Shown: piece after piece, positions 33,911 through 46,605 of the stretch | How positions within the stretch are numbered: the stretch's first letter is position 1 | How the letters are laid out: each line of letters opens with the position of its first letter | DNA from: Cheilinus undulatus | Taxonomy: Eukaryota; Chordata; Actinopteri; Labriformes; Labridae | Length of the DNA: 64,000 nucleotides | Direction of reading: 5' to 3' | NCBI RefSeq assembly: GCF_018320785.1 | Contig: NC_054872.1 | Location: 43,264,551 to 43,328,550, forward strand | Program-made: the position numbers and the translations under genes | Notes under the pieces: model-generated | Told to the model about the DNA's origin: nothing | Seen by the model: only the letters and a program-made list of their open reading frames with translations | The model's database searches: none

Positions 33911-34039
33911 ACTTATCTTTTAAATGTCAAAACCTCTTGCCATAAATTGCCCATAAAAATACGCATTCGTATTATTTCGTACAGTAAATGGTGGAAGGAT
34001 ACATGAGTGATGTCACCACCAGTGATGATAGACAGGATC

Positions 34040-34390
34040 TAGTTCAGGGTCGGCAGCCTGCAACTCTGGAGCCACGTACGGCTCTTTTGCCCCTCCTAAA
34101 TGGCTCCCTGCAGCTGTGCTAGAAAAATTGAAATAAAGGAAGCTTTTTTAAATATATATTTTTTGTAATGCTATATTGAGATAGTTTTGCATGTTTTATC
34201 TGTAAAACGTGCAGCTTTTTCACTTTCGCTTCTAACTTTTAAAATATATATTTTATCAACTTAAATGTCGTGCATCTATGATGCAGCACTTATTAGAGCT
34301 TTTCTGATTTGCAAACAAAAGCCAGGACACGGTCATGTCAAGACCACGACACCTGAGGCAGGATTTCGTGCACATCACGCGAGTTAGGTT
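34040..34390 (+). mobile_element. hAT (Charlie-like) fragment
   Basis: It begins CAGGGTCGGCAGCCTGCAAC and continues with CTCTGGAGCCACGTACGGCT. This is the widespread vertebrate hAT terminus. The opposite end was not found. Confidence 0.6.
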
Positions 34391-35019
34391 TTAATATCTA
34401 GAGGCTGGTTTAGAACAGCTAGTGGAAAAGTTGGAATGTGAAAAATACATTATGATTTTAATAAGTTTTATATTAAACTGGTGCGTCCAACCAACCCTAG
34501 ACTGAGGACCTGTGTCAGCAGAGAATGGAGATAACATTAAGAAGAACAGCATGAAAATCTGAGGCAAGTTAGCATAGCTGTTGAAATTGGGTGAAAAAAA
34601 GAAAGGAGGCCAAAGGATCAACAGAGTGTTGTTTGAGCCAAATAAACAGTTGAGCTCAGGTTTTTATTTTTATTCTCCACTCTGCTGCCATGAAGTCCTC
34701 AGTATTATTCAAAAGATTGACGAATTTGATGATGATTTAAATAATTTGGTGTGTAATGAATGTAAGGTAGAGTGTAGTACTTATTTTTCCTCTTCCTCCT
34801 CCATGGACTTGTGCTAATGTGTCCCTCATCTGAATCACTGAGTGTTCTGTGAGCGCACATAGAAGGGGCACTTGATTTGACTTCTGTTTGCTCCCGCTTT
34901 ACCCATAGTTAGAGGATTTACAGTGACACTACTGCATTACTGACAAATGTAATGTCATTACAGTAATGCACTTTGTACTGTATTGCACCCAACATTGGTG
35001 GGAAGTGACATTTAACTGC
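34391..35019. other. Spacer upstream of VMO1 copy 3
   Basis: No exon recognised. The open frame near 34581-34817 lacks splice sites and similarity. Confidence 0.4.
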
Positions 35020-35310
35020 TCTTATCAGTTCATCCTGTAGGTCGTATTTGTAAAAGTACAACAGACCTTTGGATTTTCTCCTGACAGGACATGCTAAATT
35101 CAGATGATCAGTGCATGTTGTGAAATAAAACATCAATGAATTTCAGGAAGCATTCCGGGAACCATGAGTCTCCTGCCAGTCAGTGTTTTTTTCTCAGTTG
35201 TTTATTCTCACTGCAGTGTTGGACTCCATCAATAATTCACCCTGATACTAGAGTCCTATTTTGTAATTTTCTGGGTTATATAAGAGTGTCCAGTCTGAAG
35301 CCTTGGTAGC
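35020..35310 (+). promoter_or_regulatory. vmo1: VMO1 copy 3 promoter
   Basis: TATATAAG at 35277-35284, preceded by the shared TTTTGTAATTTTCTGGG. The distal part aligns with copy 1 (18120-18300), including CAGTGCATGTT and AACATCAATGA words. Confidence 0.8.
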
Positions 35311-35361
35311 ATCCCTGTTAGTTTGTATTTCAGAATGAAACACAGACTCACTGCTATCAGT

Positions 35362-38300
35362 ATGACAAGTCTTTTCACTGTGCTGACTTTGCTGGCTGTG
35401 TTTTCCAGTGGTTTTTGTCAGGTGTTAAATCGAGTGCAGCCATTTGGTGTATCCCCTACTGAAAGACAGTACAGGTCTGTCCTCAACGTGACCAATGGAG
35501 GGAAGTTTGGACAATGGAAGTGGGATGACACTTGTCCCGTAAACTACTTTGCTATTGGCTTCAGTCTGAGGGTAACTGCATAGATACGGGCTATTTCTGA
35601 GTAACTGTACTGTACTGTGTAATTTTTGTCTGTTTATCTAAATTGACATCACATTTTGAGTGAAATGTGTAGCTTAAACAGATTTAAGAAAGAAGTGAAT
35701 GCACTAACTTTTATCTTCCCAAGATACAAAAACTGTTATGGTACATTTTTACACCCAAATCTGCAGCAGCGTGACCAAATTAAGACAACAATATGACGCC
35801 AAACAGAACACCTTGATATGTAGCCTTTAAATCAGAGCTGTGACTGCTGAAAACTTATGCTTCTCAGGTGGAGTCCAGCCAGGGTATCGTCGACGACACC
35901 ACCCTGAACGGAATCCGCCTCCATTGTGCCACAGAAAACCACCAGGGCTTCATGTACACTGTTGAGTCTCACAGCGGCTTGTAAGTTTTAACCATTTTTG
36001 CTTTATCCAGTCTCTCTGTTCAGCTGCATGCATTGTTCCATTTAAACTCCTGACTAGTAATGGGAATTTCAGCTCTTTTAAGTGATATGGATCATTTGGC
36101 TCAGTTCAGCAAAAAGAGCCGGCTCTTTTGGCTTCCAAATGGCTCTTCATTCAAGTACCAGTTTGGCTTCATTTGACCTGCCAGTTATAGCAATATCATA
36201 ACATATGATTGATATTTGTGCAGGTATGTTACTCCAACTTTGTTCAATTTTAAAAATAGCTGAAAATATCATGTAATTAGTTTTAAAATGTACTGTCTTC
36301 CCGAAACATCTTGCAGTATATTATGAATTCTGCTCATTTGGTTTGGCTGTATGTCACACCTTCAAACACAAGTCCTTAATGCATTGTGTGCCTGTGATAG
36401 AGGATAAAATCTAATCAATCAAATAACACACATACACACACAATCTAAATAGAAATAAAATTGGTAATAGTAATAATGATACAAAACTGTTCTCAAACGG
36501 GATCCGACTCTTTTTGTTCACGTAAAAGAGCTGGCACTTTGAACCGGCTTGTTCATGAACGACCCATCACTCCAGACTGCAGCAATTTTTATAAGACACA
36601 TTTGAGATGTTAAAAATTTTAGGAAATTTCTCATTCAGGTGTAACTAAACCCCCAGATCTATTTTTTTTCAGCTGAAAATGGTATATTTCTGTATTCAGC
36701 AGTGTTGTTTCAAAATTCCAGTCTTTTGAAATAATTGGCAGGGACTACTGGTATTTTGTAATATTTGTGCAGGACCTGTGCAAATCAGCTATGTCTGCAA
36801 TTTGTGGAGTAAAAATTCCTGGGTAAATTACCTACCATATTTCAGCACATACAGGTCTATTAGTATTTCTTATACTAATCTGTATCTCCGTAATTTTGGG
36901 TTGTAATTATGTTCTGTTATGGTCCGTGCGTTTTTTTCCTGATTTTTTCCTTTTTCTGATATAATAAAGGGTGCAGAGAGGAATGTAAACAAAGGTTTGA
37001 CACGTAGCTGTAGGTAGTGGTGTGAAGATGATCCGATATGTATCAGTTAACCGATCTTGACGTCAGCGGTCCAAATGCATTGGTCAGTGGAGCCCTGGAT
37101 CGGTAAAAATGCTGCACGAATGGGTCTTTAGACTGGTTTTGACGTTAGAGGTCAGTTCATTAGGCTCTGCTGCTTGTTTTCCGCCATGCTCTGGCTCAGC
37201 GTCTTTAATCTTGCATGACCTGCGGTGACCTTTTACCTTTAAACAGGAGTTCTGTTTGCAGTAGGTGCTTGCTAGGTAGCTGATGTGTTTCACTGGTCGT
37301 TGCCTAAACGTCTTTCAGTTACATTTCTGCACCTCAGGAAAAAGTCATGTGGACTTTATGTTGGAAGGATAACTTTAGAAATGTCTGCCCGTCTGTACGC
37401 TTTGGAGAAAAGAGATTAAGAACTACGGCAGCTCATAAATCTCACCTGTTGAGACGACAGAGCTAAAGTTCAGACCCGAACACTTTCTGAGTTAAAACTC
37501 GGAGAAGTCTTCAGTTATCACACCAGCCCCTTTATTCACGGGGTTTACAACTGTAACGTGTTGTTGGGATTAATTGATTTGGTGGCATAATCAATACATC
37601 TGAGCCCACCGATATGATATTAAACAGAGAGGAGTTCACTGAGCTGGAGATCAGCTGTTCTCCAGTGAATTAATTCAAGAATGAAAACAATCAACAACAG
37701 TCAGATACACAGAGAGAAAAAATAATGATGTTTTTGCGACATGTAGACTGAATACTCACATTGAGAAGAATCACGAAAGGAAAAGAATATATAGGAAGCT
37801 GTTTAAAGTTGACTGTTAGGAATATTATTTTAACCCCTTGTTCTCCAGTACTAGCAGACACACAGAGCTCTGTCTATCCACATCTCCTTGTGACTTAAAT
37901 TTGTTTTAATTTGTGCTCCTTGGGCAGATTAGATAATTAGTTTGTACTGTTATTGGAATAAATAATGCTAAGAGTAAAAACTCATTTTAATATTTATCTC
38001 CCAATTTAATGTCAAAGTAAGACACCTGGGTGTGATGAAAACTTTCTTCAACATAATGTCAGAATGTTAGCACAGGAGGCCTGGCATTTAGTCTGTTTTA
38101 TAAATAAGATCAAATAAACTTAGATTATTATGAAATTAAATTATTTTCTCAATAAAGGGTGAAATTTCTAGGCTTTCCACTGTATTTTGCACCAGGAGGC
38201 GTTGTGTTGCAAAAAATTAACAATGGATCACGTAATGACAGTGGTTGTCCAAACTGTTAATTTCATCCTATCCAGAGGTCATTTTGACAGCCCCTTATTG

Positions 38301-41300
38301 ACAAAAACATCAACCATGGCTTGCCATACCACCCTAAAGTAAGGTGGTTGAGCAGGGGAGCTGTGCTGATGTGCTTCTATGAATTACGAAAGGAAACAGG
38401 GTTAGAAAACACACGTTTTTATGATTATAAGTGTGGGTTTCAGATGCTTAAATGTCCTTCTATTCCTCGGGGGTTTCCACTCACGTTTAGGATTTTATCC
38501 TAATTTTTCCTCTTCGATGTGCCTCCCTCTCTTCTCTCCAGCTGGGGTGACTGGACCAGTCCTCAGTACTGCCCCAGTGGCGTGCTCACCGCCTTCCAGC
38601 TCCAAGTTGGGCCTCATGTCGGCTCAAGTTCAGACAACACTGGAGCCAACAACATCAGGTTCCAATGCAGCTCCAACCCCATACTGGAGGGGGCCGGCAT
38701 GAACTGGGGAGAGTATGGAAACTGGAGTGATACGTGTAACAGTGGAGGAATCTGTGGCATCAAAACCAAAATGCAGGACAGGCAGGGTAGGGGGGATGAC
38801 ACTGCCCTCAATGATGTGCATTTCCACTGCTGTGACAGAACATCAGGTAAGACAGAGTCAAAGATAGTTTTATTCTGGAGATTGTGACACAGAGCCAGCC
38901 AAATATGCTTTGAAAAGCAGGAGCAAACAAACAAAAGGGGAAGGAGAGGAGAGACCGCAAGATCAGGAAGAACCAGGTAAGACAACAAACAGAGAATAGT
39001 GGCATGAAAAACAGCAACTTTTAAGCTGACAAAGAAAACCATTCCATTCACAATATGTATACGTCATGGAAGTTATGTGTTCTCCCCACATAAAAATTCT
39101 TTCCACAAGCACACGGACAGTGCACACATATCAGACTTCATTCTAAACAGGACATCTTCATCACATTTTCCTAATTAACTATATGCTTTACTATTTGCTT
39201 AATTTCACTATACAAGGAGGAGAACAGGGAGAGACTCTGGGAGATGAGAGAGAGCAGACCAGGGAAAGATAGGCTAAGGTCCATTTGTGGTATTTTTGAT
39301 ACTCACCATAGGGGGCTGGTTTACTCCTGAAACATGCACACTGTTAATGTGAATGTTGAGGAGCTGCTGTATCAAAGTGAGTTGTCTTCCCCCAGAAATT
39401 AGGGTTAAGATATGTTTGTTTTATGATTCCAATCCACTCCTCCTTTGCTGTGGCTCAACATTTAAATAACTTTTACCAGATTTGATGGTTTAGTCACAGA
39501 TTTTCCCAAAAAGTGTTCTGCTTTTCTTTCACAAATGTGGGAATGAAATTACATTAAAATATACAAAACAATAAAATTGATCTTGCCTGGCCAGGGAGCT
39601 CAGCACCCCTAAACCTCTGATCCTAGAATCGCCCCTGAATCAATATGATCAATACTAAAAAAATTCTGAATACAATCTGATAAATGATAACAATGCCCTC
39701 AAGTGGATTATCAGTTACCAAAAACACCTAATGTATCAAATGAGATAAAAAAAAGTTACATTTTTATGAAATTTGGATTTTTTTTGGGATTTCAGTAGAA
39801 CGTGAAATAAACATTTCAGTTCCAAAAAATACAATTTTCTGGCTATAATTTGTGTATTCAGGCATTAAAGTGTTAACCATGACTACTAGTAGACTGTTTT
39901 GCTACTACTACCACATTTCTTGCATTACATGTCCTATGTAAGCTCCAAAACTGTCAGCTTAGCACTAGTGGTCATTTCTGCTCTGAATAGTAATAGTAGC
40001 ATACATGATGGGCCAGCTCTACTAAGATCCAAATTTGCCTGTACTGATTAGCGTGCACAATCTAGAATTTTGCATTTGGGATTGGACCGTGGTTTGCGGG
40101 TGATTTACTAAGAGTGAATGTGCAAATGACATGAGGTGCAAGTGTGTTGGAGACACGCCTATTTAAATGAGGGTTTTGCATGTTTCATGGTTTCCAGCAT
40201 GAGAGCCGAATGCGCAAAGTGAAACTTGACATTACTAGGGGAGCTGATGGATGAAGCCAATTAAAACTTAAATGAGCTACAACAAAGAAGCCCTCGGGGA
40301 GTCGGGGAGAAGAAAAAGAGTTTTCCCTGTTGGATTATACTTCCTGGATTTGGGTGAGATCGTCTTGTTTTTGTATTTTTACCTGGTATACCACTTATTA
40401 GCAGTTGATCACATATTTTTGTTTTGTGGTGGTGTTATGAATTCTTAGATTTTTAAGAAACTGGATGACTTTTTTCCCACAAAAACTCAGTGAAAATTCA
40501 CCCTGCTCGTTTAGGCAAACTTGGTGCACCTGAGGTGGCTGCTCCCAGCTGAGAGCTGTTGGTAATTAGCAGGGCTGGGAGGCTTTAAAGGGAGCAGGCT
40601 GCTGCTCAGTTCAGGTTGGGTTGTGAGTGGGTGAGGGTCAACACCATCAGTTAACTCTCTGTGTGTTTGAATTTAAAGAAAAGAGAAAACTTTGTTTCAG
40701 GGCCTTCTGTTTGTGTGTGAGGGAGAAAACCAAAAAATGTTTTTATTTCACTTACCCCTTATTTGCTGTGACTCCCACCTATCCTTATTTTGGGTCACTG
40801 TTTTTAGTTCTATCATTGTGATAGACTTAGTGTGTGGCAGTGAAATAATCCCCTGCCACCTTTTAGAAACCCAAGACCCATTTTGTTTTGTCCATGCAGT
40901 TTTTGTTAGTTTCCCTATTAGCGATCTTTGTTATAAAATTTGTCTTCTTTGGGGGAAACGTAAGTGGGGGTTTTTGCTGTGTGGATTTATTTGTGGGTTG
41001 TTTTTTTCTGAGGAGACTGGTAGATGATAGACTTTTGCCTCTGTGTTTACGTGAGTCATAGACATTTAAAAAAGATTTAAAAGACACTTAAAAGTGCTCA
41101 GATAAGGACGAAGTTGCTGTTTTCGTTAGATTTGGACTTTTAATTCAATTCAACTTTATTTGTATAGCACATTTCATACAGGTATAAACTCAATGTGCTT
41201 TACAGAAGATTAAAAACAAACAGAAAAAGCAATCAGCAATTCAAGCAAACACCCCCCCCCACACACACACACACATGTACAGTGCAAGTCATGTGTACAC

Positions 41301-44300
41301 AGGCAAAATGCTGATATCTTGTGCTTTATCTAACAGTCAAAGGCATAAGAGAAAAGCAGTGTTTTAAGACCACTCTTAAAAGAACTGTCTACTGACCTCT
41401 GGTCAATTGGCTGCTTCATAGTAGCTAACTGCACCTTCATCTGATTTGCATTTAATTTTAGGCACATTTAGAAGGCCCAGACCTGAAGATCTGAGCGACC
41501 TGGTTGGGTGCTAGTGAGTGAGCAGTTTATTTTAGTTTATTATGAAATTATAAAGACTGAGGTAAAATCTTTAATTTTGTTGTGACCTACTTTTCATTTA
41601 AGTTTACACATGACATGCGCTTATGTTCTGGGGAGGTGTTAATTAAATGGGAAGTGTTTTAAACTCATTACGTTCTCTTGAGAGATTTTATTGATTATAT
41701 TTGTTCAGAATTGTTGTTTATTGCATTTTGATATATTCTTTACTTTAAAGGGCTTTCTGTTTTCCTTAAAAGTTCCCCCTGGTGTCTGTTTAACGCTAGC
41801 TTGAGAAAAGCTAAGTGTTAAAACTTCACACAGAACATGAGAAACAGGATTGGGAGATCCTAGCTGTAATAGCTACCGTACGCTGGAATGACCCACATGC
41901 AAAAAATGTAAACTTGCAAGGAGTTTTGTCATTGCAGGTATTGTGTGACTCCTTTTGTGGCTGGCTCCAAATCTGCTCTGAGTTCCTCCAACAGCACCAA
42001 AATGGCAAGGCTGGATAGGTGATATGTTTTAATGACTGTTTCCTCTTTGATTCCAAAAAATGTTCACACAAGGGTGAAAAATGCGTTCTCGAGGTCTTCT
42101 TTCATCGTTTCGATGTCTCCTCCTTGCCACAATAACTGCAGCCATGTGTGCGCAATTATGCATACAAACTCTTTGCACCTCTCTTCGAGACGTGTTAAAT
42201 ATAGACGCTGTTTCTATGAGCAAAATTGCTTCAAGGTTTGAATCCCTTTGCGTGCGCTAAAATAATATAGCTACATTTTCTCCTCCCAGTACATGCACAA
42301 TTGTGTGTAAATGCCCCATATTGCATTTTCATTGCGGCGAACGTGCTAACTGGATGCAGCCGCACTATTTTGCACCTCTGAAAGACGCAACCCTTAGCGT
42401 GCACTGTTATTAAAAACTGTTAAATAAAACTGTAATGGCGGTTTGAACAATTTATTTAAAACTTTAAAGTAAAAACTATGAACTTAACATAAACATGAAA
42501 CTAGAAGTAAAGAGTAATAAACAATGCATTACAAAATGAATAATAAAAAACATAAATTAATTTAAAATAAACAAAAAAAAAAAATCAAACATCCAGCGCA
42601 TTATTTTCATTGACTAAAACTAAAAAAGATAGAAATTACTAAAATGGAACTTAAACTAAAATGCATGTCCTCTGGTGGGTCTGTTAGACAGGCCTTGTCC
42701 TCCTTGTCCATATCTGAACAGAAAATATGAATTAAGTGATAAACATTTTTATTCTTTGAGATTGTCTTTACAAATGTATTCTTAAAGGTTCAGTCAAAAA
42801 ATAGTATTACATGAACAACATTTAAAAATTACTCAACAGACGCACTTATCATTCACCTGGAAAATCTTTTCCAGCTCCATTGTGTCCTCCATCTTTCATA
42901 CATTGTCTTCCTCCTTGCCTCCTCCAGCTCCCTCTCAAGTATTCTTATGCGGCACTGGGCCGCCTTGTGCTGCCTCCAATATGAAATAATCAGATTGAGG
43001 CCACGGACCCCAATCTGGCATGCCCTCTAAAAGAGGGCCTGATGATCAATATGGGCATCTTGACATTCATACTGAAAACAGGAAACATCCATGTGTGTGA
43101 ATACAAGTAAAGATTTAAATGTGACTATGGCTGAGAAATTTAACCAAGACATTTAATAGTTTCAGCAGCTATAAATTTAAACATGTTAATATTTTCATTG
43201 CTTGCTATCATATATGCCATCAATCTATGTAGTTAATCATATTTTTTATCCATATTTACTATTTACTGCCATGCATTTTCACAGATATATTTTTTAATCC
43301 TACATGTCAAGTTGCACCAAATAACCTTGAAATCATTAATAAATTTATTTGAATATTAGGCTGACATGAAGTAATGAAAACTTACAGTGAAGATATAAAC
43401 CTCCTGTCGATAACCCTGTATCCCTAGGTCTGGACAGGAGGGAAATTGGACAGGGGAATTGATAGTAGGGGTCTGAAGAAGGACAGAAAGAAACACAAAC
43501 AAGAATTTCTAATAAAACTTGTTTAAAAACTTTTTCCACCTATTGTAGCCATGGTTGTTTTAAATGCAGATGGCGATACACGTTCTCTGGCGCCTAGGAA
43601 GCCGTTGCACATACGTGACGTCACATTTCACCGCCCCCATTTTTCTGCAGTGGAAGCAGATAAAGCAAATGTAAACAACAAACTCAACAGCAATAACAAT
43701 AGCAGCTAGAAGGCCATACGTCGCCTACTGTACGGCAGGGGCGATTCTAGGATCAGAGGTTTAGGGGTGCTGAGCTCCCTGGCCAGGCAAGATCAATTTT
43801 ATTGTTTTGTATAGTTTAATGCAATTTCATTCCCGCATTTGTGAAAGAAAAGCAGAACACTTTTTGGGAAAATCTGTGACTAAACCATCAAATCTGGTAA
43901 AAGTTGTTTAAATGTTGAGCCACAGTGAAAGAGGAATGGATTGGAATCATAAACACATCTTAACCATAATTTCTGGGGGAAGACAACTCACTTTGATACA
44001 GCAGCTCCTCAACATTCACATTTACAGTATGCATGTTTCTGGAGTAAACCAGCCCCCTATAGCGAGTACCAAAAATACCACAAATGGACCTTAGCCTATC
44101 TTTCCCTGGTCTGCTCTCTCTCATCTCCCAGAGTCTCTCCCTGTTCTCCTCCTTGTATAGTGAAATTAAGCAAATAGTAAAGCATAAAGTTAATTAGGAA
44201 AATGTGATGAAGATGTCCTGTTTAGAATGAAGTCTGATATGTGTTCACTGTCCGTGTGCTTGTGGAAAGAATTTAATGTGGGGAGAACACATAATTTCCA

Positions 44301-46531
44301 TGACGTATACATATTGTGAATGGAATGGTTTTCTTTGTCAGCTTAAAAGTTGCTGTTTTTCATGCCACTATTCTGTTTGTTGTCTTACCTGGTTCTTCCT
44401 GATCTTGCGGTCTCTCCTCTACTTCCCCTTTTTCATCTCTCCCTCTTTGGACTGACAGTCATACACAAATAGATTATATTCAACTCGATGAAAAACTACA
44501 TAAATATGAAAAAATACTAATAAGAAAACTAATATATGAAGTCCTCTCTCTGCTCCTCTCTCTCTTTTTGTACTGTCAACCAAAAGGCAAACCAAACAAT
44601 GCGTTTTATATCTAATAAGAGATATAAACTGATACAGTGATCCAACTTAAAACATCATTCTAGATAGATAATAGGAGTTAAAATGTTAATGGGCATCCAG
44701 CCAGTTAGCTAGTCAGTAGCACCTTGGCTTTAATATTAACACATGCACATGACATAATAGCTAGCTTCTCTCATTTCAGGTCAAACAGAGGTCAGTGGTA
44801 CTGTCTGACCACCTGTAACATTTCCTAGCTAGAAAAAAACGTCCTACCTCACAACATAAACAGTGACCTTTGATTTAATGCAGCAAAAATGAGGACTGGT
44901 AATGATAATAATGTGCTGGTATTGAGTGGTAGAAGTCAAGAAATGTGCCACATATCCCAGTTTAAGCCATGAACTTACACCACTGCTGCATATCACTGGA
45001 AGGCAGCGCACTGCTATGTGCAGCTCTCATAGTGCAAGTCGGTGAGAGGTGGGAGGGATGGGGTGGATCAAACCATTTTTGAGGCGGGGCGGTGCTGTAT
45101 TTTTGTTGTTAAAATATTACATTTCAACCAAGTACTGTATGGTTTTTACACTTTCCTAGCTTGTTAAAAAAGGACATACAGTGAAGAAAAAAAAAACTAA
45201 AAAATCTCTTAGAAATTTAGGGGTGCTTTAGCACCCCCAAAAATGGTCTAGAAATGCCTATGCTCTGGAGGATCCTACACCTTGAGGTTGGTGGGACTCC
45301 AGAGGCACCAGCAGCTTCAAATACCTGTTTGCTGCTTTGTAATAACATTTCAGCAGCTCCTCTCTTAATCTGATGAATTTGTCCGTCAGAAACCTTCCTC
45401 ATTATGCCTTTATCTGCACAAACCCGTCTGTGCTCCAAATCAGCCACAAATTTCTTCACAGTATGATGATCATGATTAATTTTTCATGAAATATCTAATG
45501 TTTTCATTCCTTGTCCAAGGCATTGCACTATTTGACACTTATCAGCAGCAGAGAGAGATCCTTTTTTCTTTCCCATATTGCTTGAAACCTGTGGCCTACT
45601 TAATAATGTGGAACAGTGCATTTTGAGTTTTTTTTTTTTCTTTTTTTAAATAATGGTTATCATTATGAAGTTTGTTCAAAAACATTTGAATTATGACATT
45701 TGCACGAATATTTAGGAAAATAAAGAGAAAAATGTCGTTTGCTTAATAATGTGTAAAGCGGTGTAGATCAAACAGATTATCTCACACAGGAATATCCACA
45801 CCACCTGAAATTACCCTCCTACACTCATGTGGCCTGCCAGGAAAATAAACGTACATACAAATAAAAATTAGTGAAAGAAACAGGAAAGAAAGCAGGTTAT
45901 GATACACTTTGTGATTGATTATGCTCAGATGGATAGTTAATGGCTGACAAGGCAAAGAGACAATCATTTTAAGGATTTTGGGGTAGCCAGTTAGATTTCC
46001 ATGCAGATTTCCTCTGGAACACTGCCATTTGCTGTTGTAATCGATAAGGACGTGGTAAATTAGGAAATCTTTACTATTTTGGTTACAAATATTCTTACAA
46101 TTTACAGTGTTGTCTCAATTTATTCACCAACCCCCTCCACATCAATTAATTCTTATTATCAAAATGTCTGTTTACAAAAGTAGCATGGTAGCATGGCCTT
46201 GTGCTGAAAATTGGAAGTACAACACAGTCAAGCAAAAGATTTCCATTCCAGTGTTTGCCGTATTTATTTTAGTCTTAAAACGTACTGCGGGCTGGTCAAA
46301 AAAGGACCACAGGCTGCATTTGGCCCATGGGCCATAGGTTGGACACCGCTGATCTAGAAAGTTATCCAGAAGCCGTGTCAGGTTAAACTTACATAACTGA
46401 AACACTTAGTGACGATAACTAGATCCAGAATATGAAAATAATCTGCAAAAGAGATTATGATTAACAATAGCCTGATTCATCAAACAGTCACAGTGAGACG
46501 TTAACTGTTGCTTTCTTTTTATTTAGAGTGA
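35362..46531 (+). CDS. vmo1: Vitelline membrane outer layer protein 1-like, copy 3
   Basis: Exons 35362-35571, 35868-35980, 38542-38846 and the first bases of 46527-46531 encode about 210 residues. Starting at the in-frame ATG at 35335 instead would add nine (MKHRLTAIS). I prefer 35362 because it is the position conserved in copies 1 and 2. A segment of 15 residues (VLNRVQPFGVSPTER) is unique to this copy. NVT makes an N-glycosylation site, and eight mature cysteines are kept. Repeat motifs are weaker: VDDTTLNGI and SDNTGANNI, then GDDTALNDV. The codon that is TAA in copies 1 and 2 is TCA here, so translation runs across intron 3 and ends S-E-TGA. Intron 3 is 7.7 kb. Confidence 0.9.
36058..36576. 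mobile_element. MITE in intron 2 of VMO1 copy 3
   Basis: Ends TAGTAATGGGAATTTC and, inverted, GAACGACCCATCACT. Subterminal AAAGAGCCGGCTC words are typical of a common fish hAT-like MITE. Confidence 0.65.
37010..38400. other. Rest of intron 2 of VMO1 copy 3
   Basis: Contains a repeat-like block beginning GATGATCCGATATGTATCAG (37026), probably hAT-derived. The last 130 bases before exon 3 align with copy 1 intron 2. No independent gene. Confidence 0.4.
38932..39636 (-). mobile_element. Truncated hAT element, left arm of an inverted pair
   Basis: Reads in reverse the first 705 bp of the element at 43736-45262 and ends TAGAATCGCCCCTG, the hAT terminus. The inner part is missing, cut about 85 bp after VMO1 exon 3. 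Confidence 0.8.
39640..39895 (+). mobile_element. TTAA-type MITE
   Basis: Ends CAGGCATTAAAGTGTTAACC, the inverse of the 5189-5420 element. Contains GAAATTTGGATTTTTTTTGG and AACATTTCAGTTCC in the same relative order. Confidence 0.55.
40010..43620 (-). mobile_element. Composite Harbinger-like region
   Basis: Both flanks carry related words: GTGCACAATCTAGAATTTTG near 40052, and inverted GTGCACTGTTATT and GCACAATTGTGTGTAAATG near 42290-42410. A possible minus-strand coding exon of a Harbinger-associated protein lies at 42858-43073. A fish repeat at 41139-41300 (TTCAATTCAACTTTATTTGT, with a CA/C tract 41251-41275) and an LTR-like or promoter-like block at 40500-41090 are nested inside. Boundaries and family are tentative. 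Confidence 0.4.
42858..43024 (-). pseudogene. Possible Myb/SANT-like accessory protein exon of a transposon
   Basis: The minus strand is open for about 55 codons (RACQIGVRGLNLIISYWRQH, then KAAQCRIRILERELEEARRK) and ends at a donor CCAG|GTGAAT. The second half is a charged helix likely to form a coiled coil. A TAG at about 43026-43028 closes the frame upstream. This pattern fits the second gene of Harbinger transposons, but the assignment rests on context and composition only. Confidence 0.3.
43736..45262 (+). mobile_element. hAT element, right arm of an inverted pair
   Basis: Starts CAGGGGCGATTCTAGG and ends, inverted, CTAGAAATGCCTATG. Length 1.53 kb, no transposase frame. The flanking 8-mers CTGTACGG and CTCTGGAG match only partly, so the target duplication has decayed or was disrupted by the Tc1 element next to it. 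Confidence 0.7.
45263..45765 (-). mobile_element. Tc1-like transposon N-terminal remnant
   Basis: The minus strand reads MGKKKGSLSAADKCQIVQCL, then a short gap, then VKKFVADLEHRRVCADKG and QSSKQVFEAAGASGVPPTSR. This is the paired HTH region of a fish Tc1 family. The TE end TGCTTAATAATGTG lies near 45740. The catalytic domain is missing. Confidence 0.75.
46290..46360 (-). mobile_element. hAT terminus fragment
   Basis: Reverse strand reads CAGCGGTGTCCAACCTATGG followed by CCCATGGGCCAAATGCAGCC, a standard hAT end seen in many vertebrate repeats. Confidence 0.6.
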
Positions 46532-46605
46532 CCAGCATGTGAACCCAAGCCTGACCAGTTTGATGGAGTGACTCTGAAACCAAAGATCACTAACAATAAA
46601 AAGCT
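46527..46605 (+). other. vmo1: Exon 4 of VMO1 copy 3 (stop and 3' UTR)
   Basis: Carries the final codons and stop (46529-46531), the conserved CTGACCAGTTTGATGGAGTG block and AATAAA at 46595-46600. Confidence 0.8.

Larger units (their letters stand above)
38847..46526 (+). other. Intron 3 of VMO1 copy 3
   Basis: Donor TCAG|GTAAGA and acceptor TTTTTATTTAG. A second AG two bases further on (46527-46528) would give a different ending (V-T-S-M). The 7.7-kb length comes from two inverted hAT copies, a Harbinger-like region and a Tc1 remnant. Confidence 0.75.

Noticed and set aside
38614-39051. 145-codon minus-strand frame
   Set aside because: It is an antisense shadow of VMO1 copy 3 exon 3 plus hAT sequence.
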